Source: Methanobrevibacter ruminantium | Lineage (GTDB): Archaea > Methanobacteriota > Methanobacteria > Methanobacteriales > Methanobacteriaceae | DNA: 64,000 bases | NCBI RefSeq assembly: GCF_016294135.1 | Contig: NZ_JAEDCO010000003.1 | Location: forward strand, 1 to 64,000 | Reading direction: 5' to 3' | Position numbers and translations under genes: made by a program | In this document: positions 8,901-17,245 of the stretch, piece by piece | How positions within the stretch are numbered: the first letter of the stretch is position 1 | Layout: every line of letters starts with the position of its first letter | The notes under the pieces: model-generated | Seen by the model: only the letters and a program-made list of their open reading frames with translations | Database searches by the model: none | What the model was told of the DNA's origin: nothing

Positions 8901-8973
8901 GCAAATAAAATCATATTGGAAAATATTAATTGTTTTCGGGCAGGTGGGAGGGACATATGCCTTTTTTATTTGC
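8901..8973 (+). terminator. Long-range hairpin with G-rich loop after the PEP-binding-domain gene
   Basis: GCAAATAAAA (8901-8910) is perfectly complementary to TTTTATTTGC (8964-8973). The 53-nt loop contains GGGCAGGTGGGAGGGAC (8938-8954), which is very G-rich for this genome, and a T6 run (8962-8967). Probably a 3' end structure; a structured regulatory RNA cannot be excluded. Confidence 0.4.
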
Positions 8974-9029
8974 AATAGTTCTTTTTTCACAAAAAAAGAT
9001 TTGTAAAATAAAATCAAAAACATAGGACT

Positions 9030-9101
9030 AAATGTGATTGTGGCCCTATCTGGATTTTTAGAGTTTATTTTTTCAGGTAGGGTTATTTTTCACATTTTTT
9101 T
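9030..9101. terminator. Nested hairpin between convergent genes
   Basis: AAATGTGA (9030-9037) pairs with TCACATTT (9090-9097), and inside it CCCTATCTG (9044-9052) pairs with CAGGTAGGG (9074-9082) with one G-U. A U8 run follows on the plus strand. It lies between converging transcription units, so a bidirectional terminator is the simplest reading. The rest of 8888-9217 holds nothing else I can identify. Confidence 0.45.
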
Positions 9102-9217
9102 TAGAAAATTAGTTTTAGCTATTTTTTACTATTTTTATCTAGCTATTTTATCTGTATTTTGTAATTAATTATTAAATAGGCCGTTTTTTATTTCAATTAA
9201 AAAAATAAGCTAAGGGA

Positions 9218-9775
9218 TTAAATTCTTTCGTAGGAATCCCCATCTACTTTATAAACTGGTTTTAAGATTTTAAATGTTTGAATAACATCAACAAAAGACT
9301 TTACAGCTACTTGATCCCTATTGTTTTTGGTGTACAATTCAAGGGAATATAAGTTGTTGTCCTTTAGGATAGCGTATTGCTCTATTTCCAATCCTTCTTT
9401 AGTGAGATATATGACATCCCAAATTCCATAATTGTCAAAGTTTTCCATTCCAGATTGCTGGATTTCACATTCCTTTGATTTCAAGTCTGTTTCTACAAGT
9501 TCCTTTAACTCTTCAACAGTGTTTGCCAAACAAGGCTGTGTGGATATTTTTACAATTGCATTGTTGGTTTTATCCAATAATACAAGATGAGTGAATTCAT
9601 CCTCTTCCTCACTTTTCATCTCTTGCCATAAGAAGGGGTATTCCAAATAGAAGTATCCGTTGTTATATCCTTTTTTCATTTGTCTTAAGGTTTCTTCAGC
9701 GCTAAGTGTCTTTGGCTCTCCCTTTTCATCATTTCCTAATTCAAGTACAAATCTATCCTTATTTCCTTTTACCAT
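9218..9775 (-). CDS. Hypothetical protein, 185 residues, PsbP-like
   Basis: I do not recognise a named family with certainty. The protein has no signal peptide or membrane segment. The alternating strand-helix pattern with a late IEQYAILKDNNLYSLELYT stretch and a terminal helix (VDVIQTFKIL) is reminiscent of PsbP/Mog1-fold proteins often found as orphans in methanogens. It has only a weak GTGAT ribosome-binding-like sequence before the ATG. It is transcribed towards the PEP-binding-domain gene and stands alone on its strand. Confidence 0.7.
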   Translation of the reverse strand: MVKGNKDRFVLELGNDEKGEPKTLSAEETLRQMKKGYNNGYFYLEYPFLWQEMKSEEEDEFTHLVLLDKTNNAIVKISTQPCLANTVEELKELVETDLKSKECEIQQSGMENFDNYGIWDVIYLTKEGLEIEQYAILKDNNLYSLELYTKNNRDQVAVKSFVDVIQTFKILKPVYKVDGDSYERI

Positions 9776-9907
9776 TTAAATCACAATCATTATTTTTAAT
9801 CTAATATTTTTATTAATAAATTTTTTAATTTTTTAAGTAAATTTATTCTATAATTATATTAATACTTCTTCTAATATAATTTATCAATTTATCATTAATT
9901 AATTTAT

Positions 9908-9963
9908 TGTAACTCTTAAACTTTAATGTAACTCTTAAACTTTATTGTAATTCTTAACTTTCT
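9908..9963. repeat. Three 19-bp-period direct repeats
   Basis: TGTAACTCTTAAACTTTA lies at 9908-9925 and 9927-9944, and a third, diverged copy at 9946-9963. They fall in the 308-bp space between the divergent 9218-9775 and 10084-10596 genes. A regulator-binding array is possible; a TATA-like TTTATATG for the rightward gene follows at about 9974. Confidence 0.45.
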
Positions 9964-10083
9964 TTAAGATAAATTTATATGTTTTTAAAATGTTATATTG
10001 TATTAATAAGATAATCTTTGTAAGATAAGGTATGTAAGATAATTTGATAATGTTTTTTTAAAATATTTTAGGTTTTTGATACT

Positions 10084-10596
10084 ATGGGAAGATTAGGTTT
10101 TTTATTCAATCCGGATGGAAACATGCCTAAAGGTGAGATTAAATCAAGAGATGTGGAGTTTGATTTCCTCGGTTTATTAACTGAAAACGTTGATGGAAAT
10201 GATAATAAATCCAATGGAGCAATCAAGTTGGATGAGGATTCCATTTACATAGAATTGAGAAGCAGATTGAACGGAAAGGTGAAGGATGCATTTGAAATAT
10301 CTTATGATGATTTGAATGCAGATGATATTGATAGGGTAGCTGACAATAAGGTTCAATTGAATTTAGAGGATAAGACCATTCAGCTTAAGACATTGGACCA
10401 TGATATGCTGAATAATTTTGAAACCAGATTAAAGAACAAATTGAATACAGGATCATTTGTACCTGAAGAGGAAAAAATAAGGCATGTGATTGCTGATGTT
10501 CCTGCAGAGATAAGGAAATATCATGATTTATTGAAAGATGGAATAATCACTGCAGAGGAATTTGAAAAGAAGAAAAAGGAATTATTGAATAACTGA
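10084..10596 (+). CDS. SHOCT-domain protein
   Basis: A 170-residue soluble protein. The last 30 residues (EIRKYHDLLKDGIITAEEFEKKKKELL) match the SHOCT short C-terminal motif, a helical pair thought to mediate protein-protein contacts. The first about 130 residues resemble a PH-like beta domain but are not assigned. No clear ribosome-binding sequence precedes the ATG, so it may be leaderless. It is followed after 34 nt by a TPR-like protein and may be co-transcribed. Confidence 0.75.
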   Translation: MGRLGFLFNPDGNMPKGEIKSRDVEFDFLGLLTENVDGNDNKSNGAIKLDEDSIYIELRSRLNGKVKDAFEISYDDLNADDIDRVADNKVQLNLEDKTIQLKTLDHDMLNNFETRLKNKLNTGSFVPEEEKIRHVIADVPAEIRKYHDLLKDGIITAEEFEKKKKELLNN

Positions 10597-10630
10597 TTCC
10601 AGTTTTCAGTAAAATCAAACATGTGATATT

Positions 10631-11476
10631 ATGGAAATAAAGTCAATACCTGAAATAATCAAGGAAATGGATTATTTGGTTAAAGAAGAGAAATATGATG
10701 AAGCCTATCAGTTTGCAAAGGAAAACATCAATCTGAATAAGGAATATGTTGAAGGTGAATACATATTCAAAAATCTTCTTGAAGAGCTTTTATTCCAAAT
10801 CACTATCAAAAAAGAGATAAAAAGAAAATATCCTTTAATGCTTGACTATTCCACATTGTACTCCAATTATGGAAATGTATTATTGCATTTTAATGAGTAT
10901 GAAAATGCCCTAAAATCTTTTAAATTATCTTATAATTACAATCCTGTCAATGTAAAAGCTATTTTTGGATTGTGTGAACTTTATAGAATTGAAAAGAATT
11001 GGAATGAGTTTTATAATCTCACTATCCAATCCTTCAGATATGATTACTCTCTCGTTGATCTTTCCAAATCATTTGAAAACTTGTCCATTTATTATCTAAA
11101 TGAGTATCAGGTATCTAATGATGATGAAAATCTCAAATTAGCCATTTATTTGGAAAGATTAGCTGAATATTATGATGGTTCTAATGATTCCAATGAAAAT
11201 AGAACCTCTATTGAATTTGATGAAGATTCTTTAAATCAATATGATCAAAGCATTGAAGAGATTAAGGAGTATCTCAAATCAAAAGGGTTGCCATATGGTC
11301 CTAGCATTGAAGTCATTACAATATGCAAGAATCTTGGATTCCAATTGGATGAGGATAAAAAAGTGGTTCCTGCATTGTTCTATTTCAATATTGCATACGA
11401 TTTAACTAAAGATCCTGCAATTAAAGATGTGATTGATGATTTGGATGCAAAAGTTGAAAGAAAAATGAATGAATAA
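10631..11476 (+). CDS. TPR-like helical repeat protein
   Basis: A 281-residue helical protein. The stretch YSNYGNVLLHFNEYENALKSFKLSYNYNP (about residues 76-104) is a good tetratricopeptide repeat, followed by a weaker one. Tyr, Asn and Glu are abundant and there is no membrane segment. Role unknown; TPRs normally mediate protein contacts. It lies just downstream of the SHOCT protein, so the two may work together, which is inference. Confidence 0.7.
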   Translation: MEIKSIPEIIKEMDYLVKEEKYDEAYQFAKENINLNKEYVEGEYIFKNLLEELLFQITIKKEIKRKYPLMLDYSTLYSNYGNVLLHFNEYENALKSFKLSYNYNPVNVKAIFGLCELYRIEKNWNEFYNLTIQSFRYDYSLVDLSKSFENLSIYYLNEYQVSNDDENLKLAIYLERLAEYYDGSNDSNENRTSIEFDEDSLNQYDQSIEEIKEYLKSKGLPYGPSIEVITICKNLGFQLDEDKKVVPALFYFNIAYDLTKDPAIKDVIDDLDAKVERKMNE

Positions 11477-11791
11477 TGATTTTGTTAAATATTTGTTTTT
11501 CATTAAACCATAAATTTGATAAAGATTGTCTTTTTTTGAAATTTTTTATTTTTCAAATTTTTGAAAATCTCAAATTTAAGTTCTAATATATAAACTTTAC
11601 TATGAATTTCCAAAAAATCTTTAAATATTATTAAGTTCAATATTAATTTGTGATTATGATTTTGACTTTTTTGCTGTTTTTTGAAAAATTATGGTCAAAA
11701 ATTCAAAACATTTATATACTATTAATTACTTATATTTTTATATCAGTGAATTATATATTAGACTGTATTATGTCTGATATGTTACTAGATT
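11477..11791 (+). promoter_or_regulatory. Intergenic region with tRNA-Ser promoter
   Basis: AT-rich spacer. Two TATA-like boxes precede the tRNA: TTTATATA at 11711-11718 and TTATATATTA at 11751-11760. The second is placed to start transcription a few nucleotides before the tRNA. I see no gene here. Confidence 0.5.
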
Positions 11792-11876
11792 GCCGAGATA
11801 GTCTAGCCTGGTAAGGCGCGGGACTGGAAATCCCGTGAGGGTTCACCTCGCCTGGGTTCAAATCCCAGTCTCGGCG
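11792..11876 (+). tRNA. tRNA-Ser (anticodon GGA)
   Basis: An 85-nt cloverleaf. Acceptor GCCGAGA pairs with TCTCGGC (11869-11875), with discriminator G at 11876. The anticodon stem CGGGA/TCCCG encloses loop CTGGAAA, giving anticodon GGA for UCC/UCU codons. The long variable arm GAGG-GTTCA-CCTC is the class II hallmark of tRNA-Ser. The T arm TGGGTTCAAATCCCA is canonical. CCA is not encoded and no intron is visible. A T9 run at about 12012 may end the transcript. Confidence 0.97.
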
Positions 11877-12337
11877 TTTATTAGTGTATAGCAATTTAAT
11901 ATAATTCTATTTAATAGGATTATTATTAATGATAATATCACTTTTATCAAATTATCATTAAGGTAAATCCGATTCAAATAAGCTTTACGAATTGGATTTA
12001 TTTAGTTTGCTTTTTTTTTAATTAGTTAAATTATAATCTAGCTATGGCTTTAAAAGTTTATTAGTAATTTATTGAGTATTAAGTTACTCTATCTTTTAGT
12101 AAGCTGAGCGTAGTTATTATTTAATTAGAATTATTAAATGTGCTTGAAACTGATATGAACTCTTGGTTAGCATTGGTAAAATGGCTTGAATTAATTTAAG
12201 TCAATTAGACTATTGCTAGACTAAGTTTTACATTGTTGAAAAAACTGTGCTTTAAAATAAAGCATTCGAATCCGCTAAATTTTTTAAATAACGTCTCGTG
12301 GGTTCGCTCCAAAGAAAATTATATGGAGGTTACTTTA
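11877..12337. other. Leader region between tRNA-Ser and the ribosomal protein cluster
   Basis: 461 bp. It includes a T9 tract near 12012 that may terminate the tRNA transcript. The second half (12100-12330) is less AT-rich and contains tRNA-like snatches (TTCGAATCC, GGGTTCGCTCC), but they cannot be folded into a cloverleaf. It probably carries the promoter and leader of the S13 operon. No protein gene is supported. Confidence 0.4.
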
Positions 12338-12787
12338 ATGGAAGACGACTTTAAGCACTTAGTGCGTATATCCAGAAAGGACGTAGATGGTAACAAAACT
12401 ATCCAACATGCTTTAACTGATATTAAAGGTATTGGATTATCCTTATCTAGATCTATCTGTCTTACCTTAGGTTTAAATACTGATGACCAAATCGGTTACA
12501 TCTCTGAAGAAGATGTTTCTAAAATTGAAGCACTCTTAGAAAATCCTCAAGAATTCAATATTCCTGATTGGATGTTAAACAGACGTAACGATTACGCTAC
12601 TGGTGACGATCTTCATTTAATTGAATCTGATCTTGACATGACTTTAAGAGATGATTTAAATAGAATGAAAAAGACCAGAAGCTACAAAGGTAGAAGACAC
12701 GAAGTTGGTTTACCAGTTAGAGGACAAAGAACTAAATCTACTTTCAGACACAGTTCTACTGTCGGTGTAAGTCGTAGAAGAAGATAG
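12338..12787 (+). CDS. rpsM: 30S ribosomal protein S13
   Basis: Small-subunit protein at the head of the 30S that contacts the 50S. The protein starts MEDDFKHLVRISRKDVDGNK and ends with the basic RGQRTKSTFRHSSTVGVSRRRR tail. 149 residues is right for archaeal S13. The helix-hairpin stretch TDIKGIGLSLSRSIC (about 29-43) is typical. A longer in-frame opening exists upstream, but GGAGGT at 12325-12330, 7 nt before this ATG, fixes the start. First gene of the S13-S4-S11-RpoD-L18e-L13-S9 cluster. Confidence 0.96.
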   Translation: MEDDFKHLVRISRKDVDGNKTIQHALTDIKGIGLSLSRSICLTLGLNTDDQIGYISEEDVSKIEALLENPQEFNIPDWMLNRRNDYATGDDLHLIESDLDMTLRDDLNRMKKTRSYKGRRHEVGLPVRGQRTKSTFRHSSTVGVSRRRR

Positions 12788-12889
12788 ATTCATATCTTTT
12801 AATGGACTTGTAATGGTAAATCGAATAAATTTTATATAGATTTTATAGATTTATAATAATTGATTATATTAAGATAAGGAGATGTGATT

Positions 12890-13426
12890 ATGGGACATCC
12901 AAGAAAAGCAAGGAAAAAGTATGATACACCACCTCATCCTTGGAATGCAGAAAGAATTAAAACTGAAAATAAATTAATGTCTAAATACGGCTTAAAAAAC
13001 AAAAAGGAAATTTGGAAAGCTGATACTTTAGTTAGAAAATACAGTAGGGAAGCAAGATACTTACTCGGTTTCTCTCAAGATCAAGTGAAAGTTGAAACTG
13101 AAGAATTATTAGGACACTTGAAAAGAACAGGAATCCTTGATGAAAGCGCTCACTTAGAGAACATTCTTGATTTAACTGTTGAAGATATTTTAAGAAGAAG
13201 ATTACAAACTATAGTTTTCCAAAAAGGTTTAGCTCGTACTGCTAAAGAAGCAAGAATGTTTGTAGTACATGGACACATTGCTTTAAACGGTAAGAAATTA
13301 AATTCTCCAAGTTATGTAGTTAAAAGAGGAGAAGAAGAAGCAGTTGGTTTCTACCACTCTTCCCCAGTAGCTAAACAGATTGAAGAATACAATAAAGCAG
13401 CAACTCAAGCTGGAGAAAATCAATAA
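12890..13426 (+). CDS. rpsD: 30S ribosomal protein S4
   Basis: A 16S rRNA-binding assembly protein. MGHPRKARKKYDTPPHPWN is the archaeal S4 N-terminus and the S4 RNA-binding fold occupies about residues 105-170 (RRLQTIVFQKGLARTAKEARMFVVHGHIALNGK). The length of 178 residues fits. AAGGAG at 12876-12881 lies 8 nt before the ATG at 12890; an in-frame GTG two codons earlier is too close to it. Confidence 0.96.
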   Translation: MGHPRKARKKYDTPPHPWNAERIKTENKLMSKYGLKNKKEIWKADTLVRKYSREARYLLGFSQDQVKVETEELLGHLKRTGILDESAHLENILDLTVEDILRRRLQTIVFQKGLARTAKEARMFVVHGHIALNGKKLNSPSYVVKRGEEEAVGFYHSSPVAKQIEEYNKAATQAGENQ

Positions 13427-13437
13427 GGTGTGTAATT

Positions 13438-13830
13438 ATGGCAAAAGACGAAAAATGGGGAATAGCTAATATTTATTCATCCTTTAATAATACTATCTTA
13501 ACTGTAACTGATATTACAGGAGCAGAAACTATCTGTCAATGGTCTGGTGGTAAAGTAGTTCGTGCAGACAGACAACAATCCTCTCCTTTTGCAGCTATGG
13601 AAGCAGCAAACAGAGCAGCTGAAGATGCAAAAGAAAAAGGTTTTGTCGGATTACATATTAGAGTAAGAGCTCCTGGTGGAAATGGTCCTAGGAGTCCAGG
13701 TCCTGGTGCACAAGCAACTATTCGTGCATTAGCAAGAGCTGGAATCAAAATTGGTAAAATTGAAGATATCACTCCTATACCTCATGATGGTACTGGAAGA
13801 CCAGGCGGTAAAAGAGGAAGAAGAGTATAA
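13438..13830 (+). CDS. rpsK: 30S ribosomal protein S11
   Basis: Platform protein of the 30S near the mRNA exit site. The 130-residue protein shows IYSSFNNTILTVTDITGAET (about 13-32), GGKVVRADRQQSSPFAAM, and the C-terminal VRAPGGNGPRSPGPGAQA plus DITPIPHDGTGRPGGKRGRR, all strongly conserved in archaeal/eukaryotic S11. It begins 11 nt after S4. Confidence 0.97.
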   Translation: MAKDEKWGIANIYSSFNNTILTVTDITGAETICQWSGGKVVRADRQQSSPFAAMEAANRAAEDAKEKGFVGLHIRVRAPGGNGPRSPGPGAQATIRALARAGIKIGKIEDITPIPHDGTGRPGGKRGRRV

Positions 13831-13842
13831 GAAGGGTTTAAT

Positions 13843-14676
13843 ATGAAAATTGATGTCAAAGAGCAAGATGAAAATTCAATGACTTTTATAGTCAGAGATG
13901 CAGAAGTTCCTTTTGTTAATGCTATTAGAAGAATTGCTATGATGAAAGTACCAAAATTAGCTATTGAAGATGTATTCATAGTTAAAAATGATTCTGCAAT
14001 GTTTGATGAAGTATTAGCTCACAGATTAGGTTTAACTCCTTTAGTTTCTGATGCAGAATCTATTGAAGGATTAGTACTTCCAGAAGATTGTGATTGTGAT
14101 AGTGAAAAAGGAGAATACTGTCCAAGATGTAGTGTTTCTTTCTCATTAAGGGAAACAGGACCTAAAACTGTATACTCTAAAGATTTAAAATCTTGTGGTG
14201 ACTCAAAAATTAAACCAGTATACGATACCATCCCTCTCTTGAAATTAAAAGAGAATCAGGAAGTTGATTTAGAAGCTGTAGCAAAATTAGGAATTGGTAA
14301 AGACCATGCAAAATGGGTGCCAACCACTGTTTGTGCTTATAAACAATATCCAGAAATTGAAACTGAAGAAAAAGTTGACAGCACTGTTGCTACTGCAGTT
14401 GTTGAAGCATGCCCTAGAGGAGTGCTCGATTTTGACAGCGATGAAGGAAAGATTGAAGTTGTCGATATTGAAAACTGCTCCCTTTGTAAAGCTTGTGTAA
14501 GGGCAGCAAAAGCAGCAGAATCTAAATGTATCACTGTTGGGTATCGTGAAAATGATTTTATTTTTAAAATTGAAACTGATGGATCAATGCCTCCTAAAGA
14601 GGTTTTATTAAAAGCTTGTGATGTTTTAGATGCTAAAACAGATGAGTTTATCACATTTAGTGAAGGAGGAAGCTAA
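13843..14676 (+). CDS. rpoD: DNA-directed RNA polymerase subunit D, with ferredoxin-like insert
   Basis: Archaeal counterpart of Rpb3/alpha; with subunit L it nucleates polymerase assembly. The N-terminal part has the alpha-type EVPFVNAIRRIAMMKVPKLAIEDV signature (about 21-44). A CDCDSEKGEYCPRC stretch follows (near 84). The insert at about 180-235 is a ferredoxin-like domain. ACPRGV plus CSLCKAC provide the four ligands of one 4Fe-4S cluster, while the cysteines of the other cluster are missing. 277 residues. Lies between S11 and L18e as in other euryarchaea. Confidence 0.95.
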   Translation: MKIDVKEQDENSMTFIVRDAEVPFVNAIRRIAMMKVPKLAIEDVFIVKNDSAMFDEVLAHRLGLTPLVSDAESIEGLVLPEDCDCDSEKGEYCPRCSVSFSLRETGPKTVYSKDLKSCGDSKIKPVYDTIPLLKLKENQEVDLEAVAKLGIGKDHAKWVPTTVCAYKQYPEIETEEKVDSTVATAVVEACPRGVLDFDSDEGKIEVVDIENCSLCKACVRAAKAAESKCITVGYRENDFIFKIETDGSMPPKEVLLKACDVLDAKTDEFITFSEGGS

Positions 14677-14678
14677 TA

Positions 14679-15044
14679 ATGGCTAGAGAAATTAAGAAAA
14701 CTAATCCTAACCTTATTGACCTTATTTACAATCTTAGAAAACAGTCTTATGAGGAAGAAGTAGGTATCTGGAAAGAAGTAGCTATCAAGCTCGAAAAACC
14801 TTGCAGAAACCAAGCTGAAGTAAGCCTTTCTCATATTAACAAACACACTGTTGAAGGAGAAACTGTGGTTATTCCAGGTAAAGTATTATCTGACGGTAAA
14901 TTAGATCACAAAGTTACTATAGCAGCATTAGGATTTACTAAAAACGCTGAAGCAAAAATAGAAAAATTTGGCAGTGAAGCTCTTTCTATTGCAGAACTTG
15001 CAGAAGCAAATCCTAAAGGTAGCAATGTAAAAATTATGTTATAA
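14679..15044 (+). CDS. rpl18e: 50S ribosomal protein L18e
   Basis: Archaeal/eukaryotic homologue of bacterial L15. The 121-residue protein has KTNPNLIDLIYNLRKQSYEE at its start and VVIPGKVLSDGKLDHKVTIAALGFT in the middle, both family signatures. GGAGG stands just before the ATG, inside the end of rpoD, and the two genes are separated by 2 nt, so translation is probably coupled. Confidence 0.96.
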   Translation: MAREIKKTNPNLIDLIYNLRKQSYEEEVGIWKEVAIKLEKPCRNQAEVSLSHINKHTVEGETVVIPGKVLSDGKLDHKVTIAALGFTKNAEAKIEKFGSEALSIAELAEANPKGSNVKIML

Positions 15045-15064
15045 GCTAAAGGATTGGTGTAAAA

Positions 15065-15493
15065 ATGATGATTATTAACGGTGAAGGACATATTTTAGGA
15101 AGACTTGCTAGTGTAGTCAGCAAGCAACTTCTCGAAGGCGAAGAGATTGTAGTTCTCAACGCTGAAAAAATAATGTTAACTGGTAATAAAGATTGGGCTT
15201 ACGCTAAGTACAAACAAAGAGTAGACAGAGCATCTATCTCTAACCCTCGTGACTTAGGTCCTAAATACCCAAGAAGACCAGAAGATATATTCAGAAGAAC
15301 CGTAAGAGGTATGTTACCTATGAAAAAAGCAAAAGGTAAAACTGCTTTCAAAGGATTCAAAGCATTTGTAGGTGTGCCTGAAGAGTATGCTGATGCTGAA
15401 CTTATAACCATACCTGAAGCTGAATATAACGACATTAAAAAAGGAATGGAATTAGGAGAAATCTCTAAACTTTTAGGTGCTAAATTCGAATAG
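15065..15493 (+). CDS. rplM: 50S ribosomal protein L13
   Basis: Early-assembling 23S rRNA-binding protein. INGEGHILGRLASVVSKQLLEGE and the RTVRGMLPMKKAKGK loop (about 79-93) are diagnostic; 142 residues is normal for archaea. Two adjacent ATG codons (15065 and 15068) are both compatible with GGTG at 15056-15059, so the start is uncertain by one residue. Confidence 0.96.
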   Translation: MMIINGEGHILGRLASVVSKQLLEGEEIVVLNAEKIMLTGNKDWAYAKYKQRVDRASISNPRDLGPKYPRRPEDIFRRTVRGMLPMKKAKGKTAFKGFKAFVGVPEEYADAELITIPEAEYNDIKKGMELGEISKLLGAKFE

Positions 15494-15565
15494 ATTTAGC
15501 GGAAGTTTGATTTGTTCTAATTAAGGATTATTATACGAATTATATTAAATGATGGAGTAATTGTT

Positions 15566-15964
15566 ATGAAAGTTGTTCATACAAGCGGTAAGCGTAAAAC
15601 AGCTATTGCAAGAGGTACTGTAAGAGAAGGTACTGGTAAAGTAAGAATCAATAAAGTTCCTTTAGAACTTTATTCTCCAGAACTTGCACGTTTAAAATTA
15701 ACCGAACCATTAGAATTAGCTGGAGATGTTGCTAATCAAGTAGACATTTCCATCAGAGTTAATGGTGGAGGAGTTATGGGCCAAGCTGAAGCTGCACGTA
15801 TGGTAATTGCAAAAGGTTTAGTACAATGGACTCAAGACATGGACTTAAAAGAGATCTACACTCAATATGACAGAACCATGTTAGTAGGTGACCCAAGACG
15901 TTCTGAACCTAAGAAATACGGTGGTCCTGGAGCTAGAGCTCGTAAACAAAAAAGTTACAGATAA
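15566..15964 (+). CDS. rpsI: 30S ribosomal protein S9
   Basis: P-site tRNA-contacting protein. TSGKRKTAIARGTVREGTGKVRIN at the start and the basic tail GGPGARARKQKSYR are characteristic; the C-terminal Arg is the tRNA-contact residue in the family. 132 residues. The 72-bp gap from L13 contains no terminator that I can see. Confidence 0.96.
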   Translation: MKVVHTSGKRKTAIARGTVREGTGKVRINKVPLELYSPELARLKLTEPLELAGDVANQVDISIRVNGGGVMGQAEAARMVIAKGLVQWTQDMDLKEIYTQYDRTMLVGDPRRSEPKKYGGPGARARKQKSYR

Positions 15965-16182
15965 TTTTTATACATTATGTATTTAATATAAATTTTACAA
16001 TTCCTTTAAAGGAGACATTCTGTCTTTTTTGAAGTTTGTAAAATTTATCAAATTCTCTGTAAGTATTTTCTAATCTTTTTAATTTTTCACTTGAGATTGG
16101 GAAAAGCTGTAAAATTTAATTTGATTATTTCATATTCTTTAATTATGAAATATGTTTTATATAAAAAGGAAATGATGGTTAT

Positions 16183-16353
16183 ATGATACCTATACGATGT
16201 ATAAGTTGTGGAAAACCCGTTTCTGCATATTTTGATGAATACAACCGCAGATTAGCTGATGGTGAAGAGTCAAAAGATATTTTGGATGATATGGGTATTA
16301 CAAGATATTGTTGTAGAAGAATGTTAATTTCCCATGTTGAAACTTGGGAATAA
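16183..16353 (+). CDS. rpoN: DNA-directed RNA polymerase subunit N
   Basis: The small zinc-binding polymerase subunit (Rpb10 homologue) that bridges D/L and the large subunits. The 56-residue product starts MIPIRCISCGKPVSAY and carries the atypical zinc motif: CxxC near residue 6 and CC in ITRYCCRRMLISHVE. The family length is 55-65. The ATG follows a weak AAGGAA-like ribosome-binding sequence. Position between S9 and RpoK is the conserved archaeal arrangement. Confidence 0.95.
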   Translation: MIPIRCISCGKPVSAYFDEYNRRLADGEESKDILDDMGITRYCCRRMLISHVETWE

Positions 16354-16471
16354 TCTTTATCCTTTTTTATTTTTTATTTTAGGCTTAAATGATTATTTTA
16401 TCAATTTGGGAATTAATTAGCTATTAATAGTTTATACAATTGATTATTGTTTAATAATTAGGAGTTAAATA

Positions 16472-16690
16472 ATGGCTGCAAATAAAGACAATACAAAAAA
16501 ATTAACAAGATTCGAAAAGGCTAGAGTTTTAGGTGCAAGAGCTATTCAGCTTTCCATGGGCGCTAAGCCTATGAAACACAAGGAAATTGAAAAATTCCTT
16601 AAAAATTCCAAATCTCTTGATCCTATTGATATAGCTACTAAGGAACTTGAATTAGGCATTTTGCCTTTAAACGTTAGACACAAAGAATAA
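16472..16690 (+). CDS. rpoK: DNA-directed RNA polymerase subunit K
   Basis: Rpb6/omega homologue of 72 residues that clamps the largest subunit. LTRFEKARVLGARAIQLSMGAKP (about 11-33) and ATKELELGILPLNVRHK are the family hallmarks. AGGAG lies a few bases upstream of the ATG. Confidence 0.95.
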   Translation: MAANKDNTKKLTRFEKARVLGARAIQLSMGAKPMKHKEIEKFLKNSKSLDPIDIATKELELGILPLNVRHKE

Positions 16691-17245
16691 ATCATTTATT
16701 CTTTTATCTATTCTTTTTTATTTTAAAAAAGAATTTAAAAATCAGTATAACTGTTCTTTTTATTTAAAAAGAATTTTATATATTTAATGATTAAGTATTT
16801 AAGTGATAAATTACTTAATAATATTATAAATAAATTATTAAAATTATTTAATTTAGATTTTAAATCATATAATTTATTTAAATTTATTTATTTCTTTAAA
16901 TTAAGAATATCATATGCAATCTATAAATCAACCTTCTAGTTTTTTTATGATTATCAAATCCATTATAGATTTTATGGTAAGACGAATTGGATAATGATTC
17001 TTTTGAATCTCATTGGTAAATTGATTATTGATTAATTGTATTGATAATGAATTATTGATTATTTAATGATTATTAGTTAATTAGAACATTATAGTCAATA
17101 TTAGGCTTATTTAGTCAGTTGTCATAGGAAAACTAGCAAATTGCATACTTAAAATTGCATATTTATTATCTGAAATTTTAAGGAATAGTTAAATTTCATT
17201 TATAATATTAATTTAAATATTCTTTATAACCTATGAGGTGTTATT
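16691..17245. other. 555-bp AT-rich intergenic region before enolase
   Basis: I find no open frame, tRNA or convincing stem-loop. Early T-tracts (16700-16760) probably end the rpoK transcript. The eno promoter is likely near 17190-17220, where TATAATATTAATTTAAATA-like sequence lies. Confidence 0.4.

Noticed and set aside
9218..9775. Possible lipoprotein or exported protein
   Set aside because: The N-terminus (MVKGNKDRFVLEL) is charged, with no hydrophobic segment.
12230..12315. tRNA-like snatches (TTCGAATCC and GGGTTCGCTCC) in the S13 leader
   Set aside because: No acceptor stem or anticodon arm can be built around them, and spacing is wrong for a split or intron-containing tRNA.
12233..12337. 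Upstream extension of S13 from a TTG
   Set aside because: The extra 35 residues are not part of archaeal S13, and GGAGGT stands at the right distance from the ATG at 12338.
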